Of a DNA stretch of 5,729 nt, positions 1-4,896 are shown one piece after another; the stretch's first letter is position 1; every line of letters begins with the position of its first letter. Made by a program: the position numbers and the translations under genes. The stretch covers positions 1-5,729 of the forward strand of contig WAML01000041.1 of assembly GCA_015522345.1 (NCBI GenBank), read 5' to 3'. Source of the DNA: Desulfurococcales archaeon. GTDB taxonomy: Archaea > Thermoproteota > Thermoprotei_A > Sulfolobales > Desulfurococcaceae. The notes under the pieces were generated by a model. The model saw only the letters and a list, made by a program, of their open reading frames with translations. It searched no databases and was not told the origin of the DNA.

Positions 1-6
1 ATATAG

Positions 7-18
7 CCATTTATAAAA
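7..18 (-). promoter_or_regulatory. Possible TATA element for a gene left of the window
   Basis: CCATTTATAAAA contains the self-complementary octamer TTTATAAA, a good archaeal TATA sequence. The exact 12-mer recurs at 2476-2487 in the other divergent region. A plus-strand start would run straight into the antisense of the THUMP gene and opens only an 18-codon frame. A minus-strand promoter for a gene beyond the left edge is therefore more likely. Orientation is inference; no clear BRE is visible on either side. Confidence 0.3.
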
Positions 19-74
19 TGACTAATAATTTAAATGTTGGCTCTTTACAAAGCGTCTTTACAGTATATAAACTA

Positions 75-99
75 TAGACTGAGAATATAGTATAGTCTA
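75..99 (-). repeat. Inverted repeat just after the THUMP gene
   Basis: TAGACT (75-80) and AGTCTA (94-99) form a 6-bp stem with a 13-base loop, a few bases past the stop codon of the minus-strand THUMP gene. It could be a weak 3'-end structure. No T-run follows it, so I do not call it a terminator. The rest of 1-102 holds no gene that I can support. Confidence 0.25.
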
Positions 100-102
100 A
101 GT

Positions 103-588
103 TTAAACATGGACTTTATTCTTAGGTAGAAGAGATACACCAAATAAATCATTTATTGATTCAACAAATATGCATTTCTCTGCTTTATTTGAAATCCTTA
201 TTCCTTTCTCCCTCAATTTATTGGCTAGGCTAACCCATATAGTGCTACTTAAACCTCTTATTCCACGGACTCTCACTTGCAAGCAAATATAGTCGCTTAT
301 ATTCTCTTTTTCCACAAGCTCTAGTGCAGCTTCAACAATTTTATCGACTTTAGTACCATGTATTATCTTCTGGAAAGGAATAATCTTCTCTACAAACCCG
401 TATTCTCTCGATGTAAGTATATTGAATGCTCTTATTGAATCTATTTTCGTTTTAACAATTAATAATCCTTTAAACATAGTTTTTTCTATTACAACGCCAG
501 GGTCATAGGGATAAATTACATTACCTACTTCATACTCGCACATTTCTTCGTTACCGGGACTACATGTAATTAAGAGTACTCCGTCCAT
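103..588 (-). CDS. Tan1-like stand-alone THUMP-domain protein
   Basis: This 161-aa protein resembles archaeal homologues of yeast Tan1/THUMPD1. Tan1 binds tRNA and helps the Kre33/NAT10-type acetyltransferase form N4-acetylcytidine at C12 of tRNA-Ser and tRNA-Leu. Visible here are an N-terminal beta-rich start (residues 3-9, GVLLITC), the stretch GLLIVKT (41-47), and a THUMP-like part from about 60 to 155. The latter includes RVRGIRGLSS (106-115), a helix around 117-128, and a closing strand GVSLLP (150-155). No methyltransferase, PP-loop or other catalytic domain is attached, so it should act as an RNA-binding adaptor. The ATG directly follows the TAA of the MoaD-like gene, and a GGGTGG motif four bases upstream lies inside that gene's Gly-Gly codons. 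Translation is therefore probably coupled. The family call rests on overall pattern and length; the exact target nucleotide is inference. Confidence 0.78.
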   Translation of the reverse strand: MDGVLLITCSPGNEEMCEYEVGNVIYPYDPGVVIEKTMFKGLLIVKTKIDSIRAFNILTSREYGFVEKIIPFQKIIHGTKVDKIVEAALELVEKENISDYICLQVRVRGIRGLSSTIWVSLANKLREKGIRISNKAEKCIFVESINDLFGVSLLPKNKVHV

Positions 589-861
589 TTATCCACCCGA
601 TACAAGTGGAGCTAACACTATCTCATCTCTATCACTAACTTTAACACTATAATTACTTCCTAGAGATACACCATTCAATAAGACACTTATTCTATCACTC
701 TCCCCAATAGGTTTAGGTAAATACTTTTTTACAACAGGATATTTCTCAGCAACTACCTCTAAAACATCGAGTACTCTAGCTTGGCTATTCAATTCTATTT
801 CTACATATTCTCTTCCAATTCTATCCTTCAACCATAGGAGGAACTTTACCCTAATCTTCAT
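589..861 (-). CDS. MoaD/SAMP-like ubiquitin-fold sulfur carrier with Gly-Gly tail
   Basis: This 90-aa beta-grasp protein ends in LAPLVSGG, the diglycine tail of MoaD, ThiS, Urm1 and archaeal SAMPs. In these families an E1-like enzyme adenylates the tail, which then carries sulfur as a thiocarboxylate or is conjugated to lysines. Visible are strand 1 (MKIRVKFLLWLKDRIG), strand 2 (EYVEIEL, 18-24), the helix VLDVLEVVAEKYP (30-42), the core strand ISVLLNG (58-64), and the SDRDEIVLAPLVSGG end (76-90). Length and the DEIVLAPLVSGG tail fit MoaD or SAMP better than the shorter ThiS. An in-frame ATG lies 33 bases earlier (894), but it would add an unrelated basic extension inside the upstream gene. 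I chose the ATG at 861 because GAGGAG (869-874) sits seven bases before it and the fold begins there. Its role could be molybdopterin synthesis, tRNA thiolation or protein conjugation; the neighbours favour tRNA work, but no MoaE or other cofactor gene is present to decide. Confidence 0.85.
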   Translation of the reverse strand: MKIRVKFLLWLKDRIGREYVEIELNSQARVLDVLEVVAEKYPVVKKYLPKPIGESDRISVLLNGVSLGSNYSVKVSDRDEIVLAPLVSGG

Positions 862-865
862 ACAC

Positions 866-1123
866 TTACTCCTCTTCCAGAGGCTCTGCTCCAAGGAATT
901 TACTAGCCAGGTAATCTATTTCTCTACCAATAGCTTCACTATAATGTTTTTTAATATATTTACTAAGTGTTTCATAAGCTTTAATAAATTCATTCAATGG
1001 AATATAGATTATATCTCCATCAGATAATTCTAGGTATACAGCTATCTTCTTATACCTATGATCGACGACTACGTGGAAACAAGGATAACTACTACATTCA
1101 TATAAATCATTAGAGTAAGCCAT
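866..1123 (-). CDS. Small conserved-looking protein of unknown function
   Basis: I do not recognise this 85-aa protein. Its N-terminal half looks like strands (CFHVVVD 15-21, KKIAVYLELSDG 25-36, DIIYIPL 37-43). The second half looks like one or two helices (NEFIKAYETLSKYIKKHYSEAIGREIDYLASKFLG). It has an acidic end (EPLEEE) and two cysteines (C10, C15) but no complete metal site. It has no signal peptide or membrane segment. It is probably real: the ATG follows GGAGGAT closely, and its stop lies four bases before the MoaD-like start. Its last codons (GAA GAG GAG) supply that gene's SD motif. It heads a three-gene run with the MoaD-like and THUMP genes, so a part in tRNA or sulfur-carrier biology is a guess from context only. 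The gap between GGAGG and ATG (two bases) is unusually short. Confidence 0.7.
   Translation of the reverse strand: MAYSNDLYECSSYPCFHVVVDHRYKKIAVYLELSDGDIIYIPLNEFIKAYETLSKYIKKHYSEAIGREIDYLASKFLGAEPLEEE
869..874 (-). promoter_or_regulatory. SD motif fixing the MoaD-like start at 861
   Basis: GAGGAG lies seven bases before the ATG at 861 and is read from the last glutamate codons of the 85-aa gene. This supports the 90-aa form over the 101-aa form that starts at 894. Confidence 0.65.
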
Positions 1124-1159
1124 ATCCTCCTACACCTGCAGGAGTCTACAATTATTATG

Positions 1160-1167
1160 ATATTTAT
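1160..1167 (-). promoter_or_regulatory. Candidate TATA box for the 85-aa/MoaD-like/THUMP run
   Basis: On the minus strand ATAAATAT lies 37 bases before the ATG at 1123. Transcription starting about 25 bases downstream of its centre would leave a leader of roughly 15 bases. The 120-base gap 1124-1243 is by far the longest inside this same-strand block, so a separate promoter here is reasonable. In an A+T-rich genome such a match is weak evidence. Confidence 0.35.
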
Positions 1168-1243
1168 TCTCTAATATAACACCATCTTTAGATAACTCTA
1201 GATAAACAATAGAAGCATTGTAGAGAAGGAATAGAATAACTAG

Positions 1244-2218
1244 TTAAACTAGTTTATACTTACTCTCTTTTATACTAAGCAGCCCCAATTCTATCCTATA
1301 CATGCACGCTCTACAGATTTCATGAGCTGAAGGTTCTCCACATATACGGCATTCTCTAATTTCTCCTTCAGTTAAAGAAGAGTTGGTTCTCGTAAGCAAA
1401 TCAATTATTCTAAGTAATGATCTTAGAAGAGAATATTTTGTGCCAGGATACTTCTCCTCTAATTCATTTAATTGTCTCCTTATAACCCACCTAATATTCT
1501 GTCTAGCATAGGGGCATTCAACAAATTTAGGATAGAGGCCATTGAGTATAGAGTATAGAGTAGTCTCCTTCTCCAATATTTCGTAAAAAGGCTTTACACG
1601 CCTCACAAATTTAGGGTGAGTTTTTACTCCTGAGACAGGGCCTAGTCTAACTATTTTATCCCAGCTATTATTGATTACATTCATAATGAACGTCTGTACT
1701 ATATCGTCTAGATTATGTGCAGTAGCAAGTACTGTTCCATCCATTTCGCGAGCTACTTTATTCAAGAGGTATCTTCTAAATACTCCACAGTAGCTACAAG
1801 GGAGATAAGGCAATCCTTTTTCTCTACCAAGTTTAACTATTTCATCTAATGTATACCCGATCTCTTCTTTGAAACTAGCAATTCTATAATCTATTTTAAG
1901 TTCTTCAACTACTCTAAGAAAATCCTTTTTAGTAATATCTCTATAGCCAGCTATACCTTCATCTATTAAAAGAGCTGAAACTTTCCATCCAGGTACTTTC
2001 TTAGATAATTTAGCAAGGTAATGGAGGAGGGAAAGAGAGTCTTTGCCGCCGGATACAGCTACTATAATATGTTCTTTCTTAGAGAACATATGGTATTTAC
2101 GAATAGTTTTTCTAACTTTCTTGTCAAAGTACTCTAGAAAATGCCTTCTACAATACGCTTTACCACTAACTCTCGAAACATATACTGCTGGTCGACCACA
2201 TATACTGCATTTAGCCAC
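1244..2218 (-). CDS. TtuA/NcsA-type tRNA 2-thiouridine synthetase (PP-loop, zinc-binding)
   Basis: This 324-aa enzyme of the TtuA/Ncs6/CTU1 family would adenylate a tRNA uridine and replace its 2-oxygen with sulfur from a Gly-Gly thiocarboxylate carrier. An N-terminal zinc site is visible (C4, C7, C23, H26). The PP-loop SGGKDS is at 56-61 and the active-site pair C141/C144 is in PCSYC. GTVLATAHNLDD is at 161-172, the third core cysteine is C235 (VECPYA), and a C-terminal zinc site follows (C290, C293, C302, C305). In TtuA the three core cysteines hold an Fe-S cluster. Nothing essential is missing and the length is normal. The start is GTG, eight bases inside the upstream ubiquitin-like gene, with GGTGGT five bases before it. 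This start is needed to keep the first zinc cysteines. Family members act on U54 (TtuA) or wobble U34 (Ncs6/NcsA). Sequence reading alone does not settle which; U34 seems likelier in a crenarchaeon (inference). Confidence 0.93.
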   Translation of the reverse strand: MAKCSICGRPAVYVSRVSGKAYCRRHFLEYFDKKVRKTIRKYHMFSKKEHIIVAVSGGKDSLSLLHYLAKLSKKVPGWKVSALLIDEGIAGYRDITKKDFLRVVEELKIDYRIASFKEEIGYTLDEIVKLGREKGLPYLPCSYCGVFRRYLLNKVAREMDGTVLATAHNLDDIVQTFIMNVINNSWDKIVRLGPVSGVKTHPKFVRRVKPFYEILEKETTLYSILNGLYPKFVECPYARQNIRWVIRRQLNELEEKYPGTKYSLLRSLLRIIDLLTRTNSSLTEGEIRECRICGEPSAHEICRACMYRIELGLLSIKESKYKLV

Positions 2219-2414
2219 CAGATACCACCGGATACAAGACTATTTCATCACCATCTTCTACAGTATCATCTTCTGTAGTAACTTCCCCATTCTTTACAAC
2301 AACATATTCTTCGATAAGAATGCCTAGTTTCTCCAATAATTCTTTAATCCTTATTTTTCTAGCATTGACTTCCTTCACGAAAGAGCCGTCGAGACTACGT
2401 ATTCTAATAGGCAT
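2211..2414 (-). CDS. ThiS/TtuB-like ubiquitin-fold sulfur carrier with Gly-Gly tail
   Basis: This 67-aa beta-grasp protein ends in DGDEIVLYPVVSGG, the diglycine tail used to carry a thiocarboxylate. Visible are a beta hairpin (MPIRIRSLDGSFVKEVNA), a helix (IRIKELLEKLG, 21-31), the strand EEYVVVKNGEVTTEDD (35-50), and the final strand with the tail (G66, G67). Its length fits ThiS or TtuB rather than MoaD. It is translated with the TtuA-like enzyme: its last codons contain that gene's SD motif and GTG start, with an 8-base overlap. It is therefore very probably that enzyme's sulfur donor, by analogy with Thermus TtuA-TtuB. It could also serve thiamine synthesis or protein conjugation, but no thi genes are near. 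The ATG at 2414 follows GGAGGCTGGTGAT, which offers two overlapping SD motifs. The gene is the first of its transcript. Confidence 0.88.
   Translation of the reverse strand: MPIRIRSLDGSFVKEVNARKIRIKELLEKLGILIEEYVVVKNGEVTTEDDTVEDGDEIVLYPVVSGG
2224..2229 (-). promoter_or_regulatory. SD motif for the GTG start of the TtuA-like gene
   Basis: GGTGGT lies five bases before the GTG at 2218 and encodes part of the YPVVSGG end of the preceding ubiquitin-like protein. It supports the non-ATG start and coupled translation of carrier and enzyme. Confidence 0.55.
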
Positions 2415-2475
2415 ATAATCACCAGCCTCCTGTACACCCAGTTATCATCCTATCGTATATAGAAAAATGTATAAC

Positions 2476-2487
2476 CCATTTATAAAA
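2476..2487. promoter_or_regulatory. Palindromic TATA element between divergent genes
   Basis: CCATTTATAAAA includes TTTATAAA (2479-2486), which reads the same on both strands. To the left it would place transcription near 2457 with a leader of about 40 bases for the ThiS/TtuB-like gene. To the right it would start near 2508, about 55 bases before the HD gene. It may serve either gene or both. No decisive BRE is visible. Confidence 0.4.
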
Positions 2488-2517
2488 GCGGTGAATACAA
2501 TACATAGAACTCGGAAA

Positions 2518-2527
2518 CTTTATCTTA
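2518..2527 (+). promoter_or_regulatory. Candidate TATA box for the HD-domain gene
   Basis: CTTTATCTTA is preceded by GGAAA, which fits a purine-rich BRE. Transcription about 25 bases downstream would start near 2548, giving a leader of about 15 bases that includes the SD motif at 2550. This fits better than the TATA at 2479, though the octamer itself is less canonical. Confidence 0.4.
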
Positions 2528-2549
2528 GTAAACAAGTAGTTTTCCACAT

Positions 2550-2555
2550 GGTGAT
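2550..2555 (+). promoter_or_regulatory. SD motif fixing the HD gene start at 2563
   Basis: GGTGAT is an exact match to the archaeal anti-SD and lies seven bases before the ATG at 2563. It favours that ATG over the in-frame ATGs at 2467 and 2548. Confidence 0.7.
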
Positions 2556-2562
2556 TACTAGA

Positions 2563-3096
2563 ATGGATCTAGGAAATATAATAAGTTCATTAAACAATTT
2601 AGCGAGGACAGGCTGGATGCTTAGAGGAATACCACCTAGTATAGCTGAGACTGTTTCTCAACATGCGTTTGCAGCATCACTAATTGCTTTACTTATTTCC
2701 GAAAAAATGAGGAGTAAATACAGTATTGATGTAGGTAAGGTTGTATCAATGACGTTAGTACATGATATAGTTGAAGCATTTACAGGAGATATAGTTGCTC
2801 CTGTAAGTGATAAATACTTTAAAGACATGCGAGAGATTATGGAGAAAGATGTTTTAGAAAAGAATATTTCTTCACAAATAGTAAAAGAACTTTATACTGA
2901 ATTCATGGAGCAAAAGACTATTGAAGCAAAAATAGCTAGATTATCTGATTACATAGCAACATATCTTCAAGGCTTATACTATAGTAGCCTAGGATACAAT
3001 GTCAATGATATTATTAGTAACATGAAGGATAAGATTAAGAAATACTCAAGTGAACTAGGCATCAAAGATATTATTGAAGAAATAATGAATAACTAG
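2563..3096 (+). CDS. HD-domain phosphohydrolase, YfbR/HDDC2-like
   Basis: This 177-aa soluble protein matches the HD family that includes E. coli 5'-deoxynucleotidase YfbR and eukaryotic HDDC2. These metal-dependent enzymes remove phosphate from (deoxy)nucleoside monophosphates. Counted from the ATG at 2563, it has LARTGWMLRGIP (13-24), ETVSQH with H34, VHD with H67-D68, EAFTGD with E71 and D76, and the last metal-site aspartate D129 in LSDYIATYLQGL. The full H...HD...D metal set is present. Family members usually read SEH where this has SQH. The open frame extends back to 2467, but that stretch contains promoter-like sequences and the tail would not belong to the fold, so I start at 2563. 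The gene stands alone: divergent from the tRNA-thiolation pair and convergent with the symporter. The substrate cannot be read from sequence; nucleotide clean-up is the family-based inference. Confidence 0.87.
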   Translation: MDLGNIISSLNNLARTGWMLRGIPPSIAETVSQHAFAASLIALLISEKMRSKYSIDVGKVVSMTLVHDIVEAFTGDIVAPVSDKYFKDMREIMEKDVLEKNISSQIVKELYTEFMEQKTIEAKIARLSDYIATYLQGLYYSSLGYNVNDIISNMKDKIKKYSSELGIKDIIEEIMNN

Positions 3097-3122
3097 CTCT
3101 AGACTTTTACAAATTTTTCTTC
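3097..3122 (+). terminator. T-rich end signal for the HD gene
   Basis: Just past the TAG the plus strand carries TTTT (3105-3108) and TTTTT (3114-3118) in a pyrimidine-rich stretch, the kind of signal archaeal RNA polymerase terminates on. It lies inside the antisense of the symporter's 3' end, so the two convergent transcripts should overlap slightly. No stem-loop is evident. Confidence 0.4.
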
Positions 3123-4556
3123 AATCTCTAGTCCAAGAACAGTTATTACTGTAGATACCGCCAAAACCCAGAACGATACTGGTGCTCCATAGAATGTTGT
3201 AATAAAGGCTTTCTTAGGACCAAGAACAATTGCTGTATAAAAACTTATTAGAAAACCGGAGAGTAATGCTACTAAAGGAGTCCTATATTTTCCATGTACT
3301 CTCTCTTTATATACCCATGCCGTAATTGTAATTGGTGCTAGAGGAAGTAGCATTACACTAGATAATACAGACAATTCAACTACAAAACCAGGTTTAAATG
3401 CAGCTATACTTCCAGTTACAATAACTAAGATAACTATTACAATGTAGTTGATATACATGTTCTTAGAGCTTCGGTTCTTTCTCCAGTATCCATATACGTC
3501 ATTACTTGTAGTACTTGATAGAGTTAGTATAATAGAGTCAAGCGTAGATACTGCTGCAGCTATAATACTGACGAATACTATAGAGCCAAGTAGTACAGGG
3601 GATAAACTAATTAGAGTAGGCGTCACTAGATCGCGTTGCTTCGCCAACTCTGGAAAAGCTCCTACAATTGTTAGAACTCTAGCAGATAACCCTATTAGAG
3701 TGACAACTACAGTATATACTAGTCCAAATAATGAAAAGTAGAGTATCATAGTCTTCAACGACTTCTTATTCTTAGGCATGTAAATCCTCTGAACTACTTG
3801 AGGATTAGTTACAGCAAAGAAAATCCATGGAAGAGTGAACGCTATGAAAACAGGTAGTTTCCAAAAACCTGTGATGCCTAAATACCCGTTATCTCCTAGT
3901 ATTCTAGCAAACTCTCCTATATCTACACCATTAGATGGTAAGAGGAATAATAGTATCCAGGAAAAGAATAATAGAGAAGATATTATCATCCATAACCCTT
4001 GGTATAGATCTGTTGTAGCAACACTCCATATACCAGCTAAGTAGGTCCAAAGAAATACTGTAGCTATACCGAATAAGAGCCCCATAGAATAGCCTAGCCC
4101 TAGGCCCTCGAATAGATTTGCTAAACCAACTAACTGGGCTGTAGCATAAGGTATTAAAGCTAGTAGATAGACTACTGCAACTACAAGGGCTAAAAACCTA
4201 GAACCATATAATTCTCCAAGCATTTGAGAAGGAGTTACCCACTTATTCTTTCTAGCCCAAACCCATACTCTGGGAGCAAATATTGTTAAAAGAAATATTG
4301 TAGCCAATAAATACATTAGCTCGAATCCAAAGGCCCCTACTCCCGTTGCATAAGAAAAACCTACTAAACCTATCATCATGAAAGCACTATATGTTGTAGC
4401 AGCATAGGTCATAGCAGCTAGTAATCCACTCAATTTATATCCTGCAACATAGTAGTCTATTGAAGACTTTACACCTATTCTCCTAGAGATTAAAGCAATT
4501 ATTGTACCAACTAAGAAATAGAACACTACCATAACAATATATACTTCAATACTCAT
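3099..4556 (-). CDS. Sodium:solute symporter family (SSS) transporter
   Basis: This 485-aa membrane protein has about 13 predicted helices, the usual size and topology of the SSS family (PutP, PanF, vSGLT, MctP), which take up organic solutes with sodium. Visible are a first helix (5-24) and the family signature region YYVAGYKLSGLLAAMTYAAT (35-54). The NPQVVQRIYMPKNKKSL loop (251-267) is typical of SSS proteins. AAAVSTLDSIILTLSS (333-348) carries S337 and T338 at the place of the serine/threonine pair of the Na2 sodium site. Sodium coupling therefore looks intact. The substrate cannot be told; monocarboxylates, amino acids or pantothenate are family possibilities. GGAGGT (4564-4569) lies seven bases before the ATG, inside the preceding small gene, which overlaps by 11 bases, so the two are co-translated. 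The C-terminal stop TAG lies two bases from the stop of the convergent HD gene. No frameshift or truncation is seen. Confidence 0.92.
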   Translation of the reverse strand: MSIEVYIVMVVFYFLVGTIIALISRRIGVKSSIDYYVAGYKLSGLLAAMTYAATTYSAFMMIGLVGFSYATGVGAFGFELMYLLATIFLLTIFAPRVWVWARKNKWVTPSQMLGELYGSRFLALVVAVVYLLALIPYATAQLVGLANLFEGLGLGYSMGLLFGIATVFLWTYLAGIWSVATTDLYQGLWMIISSLLFFSWILLFLLPSNGVDIGEFARILGDNGYLGITGFWKLPVFIAFTLPWIFFAVTNPQVVQRIYMPKNKKSLKTMILYFSLFGLVYTVVVTLIGLSARVLTIVGAFPELAKQRDLVTPTLISLSPVLLGSIVFVSIIAAAVSTLDSIILTLSSTTSNDVYGYWRKNRSSKNMYINYIVIVILVIVTGSIAAFKPGFVVELSVLSSVMLLPLAPITITAWVYKERVHGKYRTPLVALLSGFLISFYTAIVLGPKKAFITTFYGAPVSFWVLAVSTVITVLGLEIEEKFVKV

Positions 4557-4743
4557 CCTTATTACCTCCTCTATACAATACGATCATTGACAGAATAATT
4601 TCACAAACAACAATCATTAGCCAGAATAAGTATAGAGAGAAGTCTCTAGCACCAGAAAGGATAGTGAATGGTATATAATAGGCTAAAGCAATTAATAGCA
4701 TACTTGCCACAATATATGCTTTCTCTAGGTTATCCAAAACCAT
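4546..4743 (-). CDS. Small two-helix membrane protein paired with the symporter
   Basis: This 65-aa protein has two hydrophobic segments (about 9-30 and 36-57) joined by a short polar loop (SGARD) and ends in a charged tail (YRGGNKDEY). Size, topology and its position directly before an SSS transporter resemble the DUF3311/YhdT-like small proteins encoded next to PanF- or MctP-type symporters. It is probably an accessory or stabilising subunit of the transporter (inference). The overlap ATGAGTATTGA contains both the symporter's start and this gene's stop, and its GGT GGT/GGA-type end codons supply the symporter's SD motif. The ATG at 4743 is preceded by GGGGAT seven bases upstream, a modest SD match. 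The residue pattern YYIPF...YLFWL is what suggests DUF3311; a profile search would be needed to be certain. Confidence 0.75.
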   Translation of the reverse strand: MVLDNLEKAYIVASMLLIALAYYIPFTILSGARDFSLYLFWLMIVVCEIILSMIVLYRGGNKDEY

Positions 4744-4787
4744 GAATTAATCCCCAATAGTATAGACGTTCATAACTAGTAAATATC

Positions 4788-4795
4788 TAAATAAA
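4788..4795 (-). promoter_or_regulatory. Candidate TATA box for the symporter operon
   Basis: TTTATTTA on the minus strand lies 45 bases before the ATG at 4743. Initiation about 25 bases downstream of its centre would leave a leader of roughly 25 bases containing the GGGGAT motif. It overlaps the palindrome at 4791-4807. The surrounding A+T richness lowers confidence. Confidence 0.35.
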
Positions 4796-4807
4796 TAACT
4801 TATTTAT
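4791..4807. repeat. 17-bp palindrome in the divergent promoter region
   Basis: ATAAATAACTTATTTAT has perfect 8-bp arms around a single C. A further outer pair, ATATCTA (4783-4789) and TAGATAT (4821-4827), flanks it. It overlaps the candidate TATA of the symporter operon, so it could be a regulator site. It consists almost only of A and T, so chance is a real alternative. Confidence 0.4.
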
Positions 4808-4834
4808 CAATAAAATAATCTAGATATACAAGCA

Positions 4835-4843
4835 CTTATAATT
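4835..4843 (+). promoter_or_regulatory. Candidate TATA box for the SDR gene
   Basis: CTTATAATT is centred near 4839. Transcription about 25 bases downstream would start near 4865, leaving a leader of about 30 bases with the SD motif at 4885. Spacing to both start codon and palindrome is consistent. Confidence 0.45.
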
Positions 4844-4855
4844 ATTTCCGTTGCC

Positions 4856-4869
4856 CAAGAATATTCTTG
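4856..4869. promoter_or_regulatory. Perfect 14-bp palindrome at the expected SDR transcription start (operator candidate)
   Basis: CAAGAATATTCTTG is a perfect inverted repeat without spacer. It lies 13 bases downstream of the SDR TATA candidate and covers the predicted start of transcription, the position where many archaeal repressors block RNA polymerase. The bound protein is unknown and no regulator gene lies in the window. Confidence 0.45.
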
Positions 4870-4884
4870 TAAGTGAGTATTTTA

Positions 4885-4889
4885 GAGGT
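4885..4889 (+). promoter_or_regulatory. SD motif fixing the SDR start at 4897
   Basis: GAGGT lies seven bases before the ATG at 4897. The upstream in-frame GTG at 4873 has no such motif and lies next to the predicted transcription start, so the shorter protein is preferred. Confidence 0.6.
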
Positions 4890-4896
4890 AAATAGT

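Noticed and set aside
34..90. Plus-strand 18-codon frame following a TATA-like sequence
   Set aside because: It is too short, has no SD and no recognisable sequence.
862..894. Eleven-residue N-terminal extension of the MoaD-like protein
   Set aside because: It lies mostly within the upstream coding region, does not fit the beta-grasp start, and a good SD supports the ATG at 861.
1124..1243. Possible small RNA (C/D box or tRNA) in the 120-base gap
   Set aside because: No paired C (RTGATGA) and D (CTGA) boxes are present, and the base composition is too A+T-rich for a thermophile's stable RNA.
1238..1255. Adjacent palindromes AACTAGTT and AAACTAGTTT at the thiolase stop
   Set aside because: They are partly coding (Lys-Leu-Val-stop), short, and lack a following T-run, so they are probably chance.
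2043..2327. Plus-strand open frame of 94 codons opposite the thiolase and its carrier
   Set aside because: It is antisense to two well-supported genes with complete motifs, has no SD and shows no recognisable protein pattern.
2467..2562. N-terminal extension of the HD protein by 32 residues
   Set aside because: The stretch contains two TATA-like elements, and the SD at 2550 points to the ATG at 2563, where the family-like sequence begins.
3448..4044. Two plus-strand frames (3448-3741 and 3835-4044) opposite the symporter
   Set aside because: They are mirror frames of a long, intact membrane protein gene, with no ribosome-binding sites and no family resemblance.
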